DNA of 64,000 nt from Axinella damicornis (lineage: Eukaryota; Porifera; Demospongiae; Axinellida; Axinellidae). The position numbers and the translations under genes are program-made. Of this stretch, positions 42,896-52,531 are shown in pieces; the first letter of the stretch is position 1; every line of letters begins with the position of its first letter. The notes beneath the pieces are model-generated. The model had not been told where the DNA came from. It saw only the letters and a list, made by a program, of their open reading frames with translations, and made no database searches. The stretch covers positions 682,001-746,000 of the forward strand of contig OZ007505.1 of the NCBI GenBank assembly GCA_963931865.1, written 5' to 3'.

Positions 42896-45800
42896 TGCAC
42901 AGCCTACAAGGCCAGAATCCATTCCCGATCGGACTCTGCAAGCAGTGCTAATAGCCTCAACACTGCTGACAACTCTCTCAAAAAACTGCTGAAAGATCTC
43001 CACCGATGTGACGTTTCGATCGCTAGATACCAAGCCATGTTAACTGAGGTAGGTCGGTTAATAGTGTATGATCCTTCACTGTGAGATGTCATATGCATCC
43101 TGTCGTACTTATAATGAGTCAGGTTATTATACCGTGGCTAGTAGTTGTCATGGCGACACTTTGAGGGCATTGTTTATTGCTTCAGCACAACTGAGTAATG
43201 GCTTCAGAAAGCTGGTTGAGCAATAATAGGTCTGCATCAGAAATACCGATTGAGGCAGGAGCGTTTTCTTTGCTAGCTAGCTGATTCTTCCTGATGCTGG
43301 ACTTTTATTAGCACTGAACAAAGAGGTACACGGAAGTCAATCACTTCAAAAAGGATGAAGAAATTTCTTTGACTGTTAGGTGGTAATATATAGCGCACTA
43401 TATTCTTGACTGCATAACTGTTAGCTAGGTAATTGTTTTCTACTTTGCTGTCACAGTATGTACTATATTCAAAGGCTGACTAGTCTTGCCCCCAGGTCTG
43501 AGCACAGACTACACAGATTACTATACTCAAGGGTCTATTTCATTCAGCACTTCCGGGGGTGCAGCTAGAGGGAGTTGACCGTATGAGGGTGCATGACGTT
43601 CGATCAATGAAGTGTGGTATCATATAATATATACACACACACACACACACACACTAGCACTGCGAGAGAGGGCAGCAGAGGCTGGTACAGGTGTTCAACT
43701 CTCTGAGGCATGACCTGAACACCAGGGAAGAAGACCTCATTCAGGAACTGACAACCACCCAGCAAACCAATGGTAGGCAAGGGTGGATGGAGGGAGGGAG
43801 GGAGGGAGGGAGGGAGGGAGGGCTGGAGGGCTGGAGGGAGGGAGGTAGGGAGGGAGGGAGGGAGGGAGGGAGGGAGGGAGGGAGGGAGGGAGGGAGGGAG
43901 GGAGGGAGGGAGGGAGGGAGGGAGGGAGGGAGGGAGGGAGGGAGGGAGGGAGGGGGAGGGAGGGACGAAGGGAGGAGGGACAAACGGACAAAAGGAGGGT
44001 GGGTGGGAGGAAGAAGACCTCACTAACAACAACCCATGCAGCAACTACTGGTAACCATGTCAGCTTATTCTTGGGAATAGTAGAGCTTTGAAGTTTCTAG
44101 GGATAAATTCCAGTAGATACCACTAACATAGCAAACACCCAACAGAGTAACTGCAGACAGCTGTGTGTTTACCTAAAACCTATATCTCATCAGTTCAAGG
44201 TTCAATCAATAATAACATTTGAGTCGCTGCTCAGAAGAGCACGTACCTTGCGCTACTTTGACTTGATATAGGTATTCCTAATGCTGATTATTAACACAGC
44301 ATGCATGTTGAGATAGCTAGGCCTACCGATTTTTAATATAGTGATGTCAGCATGCAGAATGAGATACTGTAGTTGTGGCAGTAATGTTAGAAACAGGGTG
44401 TAGTCAAGTTTTATAAATTAGAAACACGACTTTTACACAGCTTTTTCAGCCTCTCAAGTGGATCTCTGGTCTGTGAGTTATGTAGATGCTAGCATTTTCT
44501 GAATTCTGACACTTCTATCCTGAACTAAGCCTTCAACAAGCTTAAGGTTACGGGATACCGTGTGCTCATTGACATGCAACAAAAACGAGCAATACGAGTA
44601 CCTTCTAGCTGGTATGATCTTAGCGCCTGAGTACAACATGCCAACACGGGCAGTGGCATCAAAGTTCAAGGTCGAGTTGGCGATTTTTGGCATCAGATTT
44701 TGCAATCAGAAAGGGCTAACAGGCCAGCTTGGCAGCACCCATGGGAACTTTTCAACTGACTGGAGGGCGGCTCGGAGCGACTTCGCTTCGCTGCCGTTGG
44801 AAAAACGAGTGATGATCGTTCATACCACAAAGCCATTCGCTTTTCGCCAGATCGGGCAAGTAGAACGCACAGTATCTCACGAACAGGATGTTTATCTCGG
44901 TAAAACTTTTTGAGCCGCCCTGCCCCTTTCTTCGTAGAATTGAAATCCAGTCTAATATACGGTTAGATGTAAGTTCAGCGATAAAAAACTGACGCCAAAG
45001 TCGCACACACATTTCACTGTTGACTGTAAACCGCAAGCGCGCACTGCGCATGCGCAATTGCAAACTGTAAGCCGTAACCTTAAGGCATTCTCTGCATGTG
45101 CACGGGAGTAACTATTTGTACTTCCTGTTCAGTTGCTGACCAATTGTCAAGCTGTATAGCTACGCCAGCCTGATTGCTATGGCAATCTTGCTGGTGTTGT
45201 GTACGTACATTTACACTTAGGCAAATTAATTAATATATGGCTAAGTGTGCAGAAACAGGTATATTTTCAATAGCAATTACTCTGTTGCAGGAACAGTTCT
45301 GCAGCGGCGTAAGGACACCGCCTCCTTCCTCAGACAGGCTGCAGAGAAGGCTAACACAATGGAGGACATACAAGTGACTGAGCTGAAGCAACAGATCAAG
45401 GTGATCCTAGGTCTAGCAACAGATCAAGGTGATCCGGCTAGATCTAACAATAGATCAAGGTGATCCCTAGGTCTAGCAACAGATCAAGGTGATCCCTAGG
45501 TCTAGCAACAGATCAAGGTGATCCCTAGGTCTAGCAACAGATCAAGGTGATCCCTAGGTCTAGCAACAGATCAAGGTGATCCCTACGTCCAGCAACAGAT
45601 CAAGGTGATCCCTACGTCTAGCAACAGATCAAGGTGATCCCTAGGTCTAGCAACAGATCAAGGTGATCCCTAGGTCTAGCAACAGATCAAGGTGATCCCT
45701 AGGTCTAGCAACAGATCAAGGTGATCCCTATGTCTAGCAACAGATCAAGGTGATCCCTACGTCTAGCAACAGATCAAGGTGATCCCTACGTCTCTAGCAA

Positions 45801-48800
45801 CAGATCAAGGTGATCCCTCTGTATCACAACAACAAATTAATTATAACTAGCTACCCTCTAAAATCCTTGGATACCTGGCCTTGAGAATCAGGAATAGTAG
45901 CCTCGTTCCCAGGCCCCATCCGAAAATCGGAAAGGGGCCTGGTAGCGCTTCCGTATAATTTCTGTCGACTATGCCTCACAAATTCAAGAGAAGCCAATCA
46001 GATTTCAGCTGAAACCACACGCAAATGTGATCCCTTCACGTGAGACAAAGTGTTGACTAGTATTATAAAGCACAAAACGGACCATGCAGATCGTTATAGA
46101 GCTTACTTTGCCATTCCAGAGTGCGGCGTCCTCGCCTCTTTCCTTCGTGAACAAGTGCCGTCGCATTTGCGGGAGATGGCTGGACGATCGAAATCGGAGA
46201 GCGCTGTTTACGCTTACGGGTCATCGCGATAAACTTCCATCAGCACTAGCCGGAGTCCCGATTAACCGATATACTGTGAAACAACGCTCTCTCGGCCCCA
46301 CGTTAGTCTTTGTAACGGTGATAGTCAGCTGATCTGATGTTTGAAATGAGGCGTGTCCTACCGTAGCACGCGTTTGATGACGTGTACAGCAGCGACAGAT
46401 TTAACACGGAAGTGCTACCAGGCCCCTTTCCGATTTTTCGTATGGGGCGTGGGAACGAGGCTACAGGAATTAAATAGTGGGTTAAGTACAAAGCAGCATG
46501 TGAAGAGCACAGTGTGCCAAGTGAGATAAAGCACGCACCACTACTGTGCACTTGCAGTTAAAATAATTACTGTAGATATGACCATCTGCCTGTCTAGAGA
46601 TAAGGGCTAGCTGTAATTACTTGTGTATCCACCACATGTTTATCATGTGTGGCTGGGGTAGCAGTATATCCCAGAATGGTTGGATTATGGCAAAGTAACC
46701 GTCTAATAATATAGTAGCAGATGTGTGTCCTATACAGATTGCATGGATGATCCTGTGAAGAGCCACCTTAATTTTGTGTGGATAACCTGGAGACTGGAAT
46801 AACAGTTAATGGTCTCACGTGTCTGCAGAAGAACCTGCCACCTTGCTAGCTACTTCTATTTTGATAGCTTCATTCTGCTTGCTTGTGTCGGACATTGTTT
46901 GCTGGTATCCATCTATCCCACATCTGCTCTAGATCCCATGTATATGATGAATTGTACCGAGCCTTCTCTTTGTTGTTGCTGCCTGTGAAGCAATCCTAAA
47001 CAGAGGGCGCATGACACTACATTGTCAAAACAACACATGTAGCATATAGACAGCACTGTTGTATATTGGGACATATGATTAACACATTTGCATGTTGTCT
47101 CAGTGCAATATACACACTTCATCTCTTCTGCAACAGCAATTTGTGACAGACCGTAAAGTGGATGAAGAGATTGGTACAATGTCCCGCTTCCAGGCAGACC
47201 CGGATGACCTCCTCCCCCGTATCATGGGCTTCGGAAAAGGTACAATTATACAGCTAGTGCAGTAATTGTATACAACATTTGTAACTATAGGTGCAACTAT
47301 AATTTTCACATTCATAACTAACCAGCTACAGCAGAAAAAAATTGAGTGTTTGTAGCTAACCTTGTAACTATCCTATCCTACTGCTATAACCTTCAGCATT
47401 TGTTTGCACTCTGCAGTGCTGAATGTGCGACCTCTGTACACATCCTGGGAAGAAAACCCAGGTGAGCAGATTGAAAGGAGCAAGGACGCCAGCTGCTTCC
47501 CACCAATCAGCCCCCTCCTCACGAGTCCCACCAACGAATCTGCTTCTGACAAATCTGGAAGCCAGGAATCAATCTGCAACAAGTCCGATTACGATTCCGC
47601 CTTTGTTGAGACTCTGGATGAAGTCCCGCCCGAGTCAAGTACTGATTGCCAACAGTCTTGTGCCATACACGGACAAGAAGAGTCAGGCACTGATTGCCAA
47701 CAGTCTAGTGCCATATACAGTCAAGAAGAGTCAGGCACTGATTGCCAACAGTCTTGTGCCATACACGGACAAGAAGAATCTAACTCGGCAGAAGAGTCTA
47801 CCTCAACACACACGATAGCAACACATACCGCCTTAGAAATGGAAGGCAATCGTGTGGAGCCAACGAAGGCTCCAGTACCAACTCCAACCCCAGAGACGAT
47901 TCACAAAGACCCTCTACACACAGCTGCCCTCACAAACCTACCTGATAAGATTGGCTTGGCCATAACAAAGTTGCCTCCATTGCCACACGGCAGCACTCCC
48001 AGCCAAAGGTCATTATGGTCTACAAGAGAAAAGCCACATCGAATTCACCCCAAATTTATGAAGCACAAATCTGTGAGGCTAACAGCTCCCTCCAAGCCTG
48101 AACAAAACCCAGCAAGTTTGCCTGCCCATGACATGTCATCTAGTGAGCTACTCACCGGTCTTCCTATAATCACCACAAGCAGAAGCACAAGGTGGAGAGA
48201 GGACAGATATGGTAGCCACGAGAAGGTGGAAGAATTACCTGAGTCAGAGCTAGTGAGCAGCTGTCACGACGTAACACGTTCGCCTGAAGAGCTAGTCGTC
48301 ATCCAATCCAGAGTGCGGGACTCTCTACGAGAGCAAGGAGTGGTAAGAATGGTGCCACACATATACATACACACACACAGTGTCCTTTCAAGGCATTTGG
48401 GCCCCCCCCCCCCCAAAAAAAAAAACAACAACAAACAGACAAGTTTAATTATTTAGTTAACACACACAGGATAAGTACAGTGTGAAATGCAAATTAAATT
48501 CTTTGTGACGTCACACAGAATTAATATTACTGATGTACGTAGTAACGATGAATACAGCATTCCCCTTAAACCATAAAAAAAACACATTGTAAGCAGAGTT
48601 ACAGCCTTTGTGTTCCTCCATGCCTAGCCTCATTCCCAGGCTCTCATGACAGCATGCTGGCTCTCACAAGAGCATCAGAATGAGGCTATATTAATTGGGG
48701 CGAGCCTGAGCGAGCCCCACATAGTCGTGCTCTCCAGGATGTCCGTCCGTCCGTCCGTCTGTCCGTCCAGTCGGTGTCTGTCTGTCCGACTTCTGGTGTT

Positions 48801-51704
48801 CTTTTAGCGTATGACCGTATATCCAAGTGGAAAATCGTACTGTTGCGCCGCCCGCCTGCGTGTTAGCTGAATCGACAACATGCGTACAACTCGCCTACCA
48901 AAACGCACGACAGTATACCGGGTCAAGCCTGCTATGTTTTACGCTGGTGCTACAAACTACGTACTACAGAGGTCAGCTGGAGGGAGAGATTCTCTCGGCA
49001 ACTTGGGGTACTCCTCTCAGGTACAGTGTAGCCTCGTTCCCAGTCCCACGCCCAGCTTTTCGTTGCTTGCTGTACGTCGCTTGCAGTACGGCAAGCGACG
49101 AAAAGCTGGGCGTGGGACTGGGAACGAGGCTACCACGAACTTGAAACTGCAGACCGTAAATGATGAACGACAATTGGCTACATCGCAGGCCCCACCCCCG
49201 GCCCCAGCTTCCCTACGATCACTCAGAGAATGATTATAATGTTGGCATGCAGTACGTCAGTTTGTCAGGCGAGCCCCACAATGCCCTGCATTCTCCTAGT
49301 ACTTAAACAATTGCTCTACTGTTACAATTTTTAGCATAGACGTACTGTTAACAATTATACTGCAGGCATCACTTCTCGATGGATAGCTGCAGCTACATTC
49401 ATGACTGATTATTCTCTCTCCATCACACACACACCCACGTACACCACCCACACACACACACACACACACGTATAGTACCTGTATGACCCTTTCACTGGAG
49501 CATGTAAGTTGCAACATCTTTGAACTCTTGAGATTATACATACAATTAACTCCTCCCTTGTTACAGGTCCGGAGAATCTCCAGGAAGTCAAGAATAGAGA
49601 CTCAGAATCTGCAGAATTTCTGCCGAGAAAGAAGAAGACGCCAACCCAACTGCGAAGAGAGAGAAAGAAACGGCAAAAGGAGCGGGAGAGAAGGCAACAG
49701 GAGCTGGAGAGGAGGGGAAGAGATGAAGTAGAGGTGAAAGAAGCTCCGACAATTCATGAGGGGAGCTCAAACTTGAACACAGTCGATATGGAAACGTGCA
49801 CTGGAAAAAGTTCAAATGATTCAAGTTCTGATTCGTTCAACCACCCGCTGCAAATAGAGTCCTCTACGACCTCAGGCGAACAGCGAAAAAAGAAAAAGAA
49901 AAAGCTCTCCAAGGGAGTCAAGAATGACGAAATGGCAAACGAGGATCGTTTGACTGGAAGTGAAAGTTATGCTCTCAGCTCAGACTCTGAGGATGGGTCA
50001 GGGAGCAGTGAATCTCAATCAAGCCCTCCTCCCCCAGAGCTTGCGGAGGAAGGCAAAGCGGTGGTGGACTGTGCACATATCAAAGGTGAGAATGGCAGTC
50101 AAAGCAGGAACCACGATCAAAGCATAGAGGAAAATCGTATGAGCCCACAAACATCAATCGTTCATGACGCTGACAAGAGTGAAAATGACCAGCAAGATTT
50201 AGTTTCAGGGACACCCAACGATGGAAGGAATGAGGCGACAGAGGAACACAGAGAGGAGCCACACACTTCTTTGGAACCAGAAGAGGTACAAGCAGAGGCA
50301 TATCGCAGCCCAGGTGACTGCAGCACGGAGCCGCAAGCAGCAGGTGGGAGAGAGTTGCAACAAGACACTGATCTTACAGGTGCAACCAGTGAGTCCACCA
50401 TGGCAGCCAGTGAGTCCACCATGACAGCCAGTGAGTCCACCATGACAGCCAATGAGTCCACCATGGCAGCCAGTGAGTCCACCATGACAGCCAGTGAGTC
50501 CACCATGACAGCCAGTGAGTCCACCATGGCAACCAGTGAGTCCAACATGGCAGAAAAGCTGGGCACAGCGGATCAAGAGAGCACCAATTGCAGTGTAACA
50601 AATGAGGAAGTAGTTGCAGAACAAGACTTGCCATCATTAGCCAACATTCCAGCTGAGACCGAAAGTGCAGTGAGCGTCGAAGGAATACAACCAGCAGACC
50701 TTGTGTCTGGGACACAAGAAGTAAGGTCTGAAAATGCTGCGCTGGAGGGAGAGAACTTTCATGAAGAAAAGAGTGAAGAGATAGAAGCCTCACAAGAAGA
50801 TGCAAGTCCATGTGGAATGCAGCTAACCGTTGGAACAGAGGCGGTGGATGGTCATCCTAGCAAGGTGGCAACATTGAATTCTAGCTCCCAAGAACTAGAG
50901 ATTGTGGAGACAGAAGAAGAGAGGATGACAGTTGAGGTCATCGCAGAGGAAATGGAATCTGAGTTACCAAGTGTAGCTAAACAGGCATCTGGCGGATCTC
51001 CAACATCACAAGCCAGCACAGATTATGAAGTTGCTCAGCCAGAGATTATGGACAGCACGACTGATACAGGAGAAGCTATCCGACCAGAGAATGAAGATAG
51101 CAACACTGATACTGAAGAAGCTATCCGACCAGAGAATGAAGATAGCAACACTGATACTGAAGAAGCTACCCGACCAGAGAATGAAGACAGCAAGACCGAT
51201 ACTGAAGAAGCTACCCGACCAGAGAATGAAGACAGCAAGACCAATACTGAAGAAGCTACCCGACCAGAGAATGAAGACAGCAAGACCAATACTGAAGAAG
51301 CTACCCGACCAGAGAATGAAGACACCAAGACTGCCATGAACTATTCCAGTGGAACTACCCAACCTGACAACAATGGCTCAGACAATGAAGAGAATTCAAT
51401 GAGCAGTCAGCATTCTGATATGCACGGAAAAGGACTAGAACCTCACAGTACAACTCAAGCTAAATCACCTACTACTATTGACATTGGACCGAAAGCTAGT
51501 GAAATTGAAACTCAAACTAATTATAAACCGGAACTAGAATCAAGTGACAGTGATCAAACTATATTGTCGAGTATAACTCCAGAGACAGAAAACCAGCTGA
51601 ACACACACACAGACCAAGATAAACTAAACTCAGAATGCTTTCGACCGGAAATTGTCCCAGAGCCTGCATCAATGGAAGCTGAATTCAAGCAGCATGAAGA
51701 GTAG
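39875..51704 (+). CDS. SPATS2: SPATS2/SPATS2L-family protein with long acidic tail
   Basis: Plus-strand exons join in phase: 39875-39942, 41699-42123, 42903-43048, 43658-43772, 45291-45400, 47137-47239, 47417-48342 and about 49584-51704 (TAG). The total is about 1337 aa, over twice the vertebrate proteins. The basic block KKQRPSKRARERMRKKLERL resembles the Lys/Arg-rich segment of SPATS2L. The core (about 195-335) reads CDVSIARYQAMLTEH, RQAAEKANTMEDIQVTELKQ, then FVTDRKVDEEIGTMSRFQAD. It matches the SPATS2 family coiled-coil (CTISLSRYREQL..., ELRADIKHFVSERKYDEDLG...). An N-terminal UBA-like part is missing or in an unseen exon. The tail is Glu/Ser/Thr-rich with three internal repeat sets. The last acceptor is uncertain: TTACAG at 49566 is better but needs an extra exon for phase; CTCCAG at 49583 fits directly. 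An ATTAAA signal lies at 51764. SPATS2L is known as an RNA/nucleolar stress-granule-associated protein; its function here is unknown. Confidence 0.8.
40483..40519. repeat. (GT)n followed by poly-G, 37 bp
   Basis: In the first SPATS2-like intron (39943-41698). The rest of this intron has no exon that I could place, although an exon encoding the expected UBA-like N terminus might be hidden there. Confidence 0.93.
43788..43971. repeat. GGGA microsatellite, about 185 bp
   Basis: (GGGA)n begins about 15 bp after the donor of SPATS2-like exon 4 (43772). GGG triplets are known intronic splicing enhancers; here there are dozens immediately downstream of a donor. Confidence 0.97.
44354..44540 (+). 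repeat. dispersed repeat, copy B (about 190 bp)
   Basis: Same ordered blocks as copy A at 16244-16433 at roughly 75-80 percent identity by eye. Its right edge coincides with the left end of the MITE at 44541. Confidence 0.75.
44541..45084. mobile_element. 544-bp MITE, TTAAGGTTACGG ends
   Basis: Left end CTTAAGGTTACGG and right end CCGTAACCTTAAG are exact inverted repeats. They can be read as GGTTACGG termini flanked by TTAA on both sides, the target duplication typical of piggyBac-type insertions. The interior has two overlapping ORFs of about 100 codons on opposite strands with no recognisable transposase motif. It is inserted in SPATS2-like intron 4. Confidence 0.65.
45387..45820 (+). repeat. 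29-bp minisatellite made of an exon-intron junction, about 15 copies
   Basis: The first unit is the end of SPATS2-like exon 5 itself: AGCAACAGATCAAG followed by its donor GTGATC. The same junction, AGCAACAGATCAAGGTGATC plus CCTAGGTCT, is then repeated about fourteen more times into intron 5. Every copy keeps the donor-like AAG/GTGATC. Confidence 0.95.
45896..46463. mobile_element. full-length 568-bp MITE with long terminal inverted repeats
   Basis: TAGCCTCGTTCCCAGGCCCC at the left is mirrored by GGGGCGTGGGAACGAGGCTA at the right. Homology continues inward for about 60-70 bp (CGAAAAATCGGAAAGGGGCC, GGTAGC(G/A)CTTCCGT). A 7-bp direct repeat CAGGAAT flanks it (45889-45895 and 46464-46470). Each terminus also contains an internal hairpin (CCAGGCCCC ... 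GGGGCCTGG). It is the largest member of the foldback family seen here and lies in SPATS2-like intron 5. Confidence 0.85.
47641..47780 (+). repeat. in-frame 51-bp coding repeat in SPATS2-like exon 7
   Basis: Three tandem copies encode STDCQQSCAIHGQEES-type 17-residue units. The period keeps the frame and the amino-acid changes between copies are conservative. The cysteine and glutamine content is unlike the rest of the tail. Confidence 0.85.
48625..48688. mobile_element. 64-bp foldback element
   Basis: TAGCCTCATTCCCAGGCTCT ... CATCAGAATGAGGCTA is an imperfect inverted repeat with the family-specific ends. It is located in SPATS2-like intron 7. Confidence 0.65.
49031..49132. mobile_element. 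102-bp near-perfect foldback MITE
   Basis: Starts TAGCCTCGTTCCCAGTCCCA and ends TGGGACTGGGAACGAGGCTA. The arms pair along almost their full length (GCCCAGCTTTTCGTTGCTTG with CAAGCGACGAAAAGCTGGGC), leaving a loop of under 15 bp. It can fold into a long hairpin in RNA, in an intron of the SPATS2-like gene. Confidence 0.85.
50388..50555 (+). repeat. in-frame 21-bp coding minisatellite (ESTMxAS)n
   Basis: Nine to ten copies of GAGTCCACCATGGCAGCCAG plus T encode a seven-residue ESTM(A/T)AS repeat in the acidic tail of the SPATS2-like protein. Serine/threonine density is high, so phosphorylation is possible but not shown. Confidence 0.92.
51055..51330 (+). repeat. in-frame 42-bp coding minisatellite (14-residue unit)
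   Basis: About six copies encode RPENEDS(N/K)TDTEEA(I/T)-type units near the C terminus of the SPATS2-like protein. Both this and the seven-residue array have unit lengths divisible by three, in contrast to most intronic arrays here. Confidence 0.93.
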
Positions 51705-52531
51705 AGGTTGTTTCTATCCAACTATCACGTGGACCAGATGTAGCTAAATTTTATAAGGAGTGCATTAAACTTTATTAAAGTTTGGCAATTCTGCTACAGG
51801 TACATTCTTTAATATGCCATCCATGAAGTTTTTCCGATCTCTATAGTGAACCTGTGTGGTTGGTATTAACTTATCAGATAGAGTGACAACACAATCTCAT
51901 TATGGGGAGTTAAATGTATCCATGCCGACCCTCACACTCGTGTACGTGAGCCATGTCTGTCCATCTGTAAACATGCAGTTTCACATCCTCCAATAATTCC
52001 AACTTTGCGCACATCAAAAATTAATGTCAAAGTGCATAATAAATCCCTTTGAAGACTGTACCTGAGAAACGTAATATTCTGAAACACATTTTACAAGGAT
52101 TCCCACTTGGGGGGGGGGGGGTGCAAACTGGGGTGTGTGCCTAGAGTCACGTTTACTTGCTGCGTTCACAACTGCCTGAGGTCAACAGCATTGCTACAAA
52201 TGTAACTGACACAAAAGCAAATGTAGTAATTTTTCTGCTACAATTCAGTTACGGCATTTCAAACTTACAACATAAACATCTACAGTATTGTAGTAATGTG
52301 AATTACAAAAGGTTAAAAAAAGGGGATCAGTGTCCAAAGAAGACAATAATCTGGGAGTCAGTGCAGCACAAGAAATACGTCTGTGTTACATTAACATAAT
52401 ACACTGCTATTGGTCTCTATGTGCCCCAAAAGAAAAACAAATTGGTTATTAAAAGACAAAAGAAACATCAGATTCTGAGATACTATTCACATGGTATGGT
52501 CACTTGACCTAGAAGGAGGCATCATATGACA
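51705..52531. other. convergent 3' spacer, SPATS2-like (+) / MPP2/6-like (-)
   Basis: About 830 bp between the two stop codons. It contains the ATTAAA signal at 51764-51769 for the plus gene, a short G run (52110-52121) and no ORF with a recognisable signature. Confidence 0.6.

Larger units (their letters stand above)
48343..49566. other. SPATS2-like intron 7 with foldback insertions
   Basis: About 1.2 kb between exons 7 and 8. It holds a CCCC/AAAA stretch (48403-48425), the two foldback elements described separately, and a (GTCC)n run at 48740-48770. A phase-0-to-1 exon here would reconcile the better acceptor at 49566, but none is convincing. Confidence 0.5.

Noticed and set aside
50162..50811. 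Minus-strand ORFs opposite SPATS2-like exon 8
   Set aside because: Mirror readings of in-frame 21-bp and 42-bp coding repeats; the plus strand has the long continuous frame and stop.
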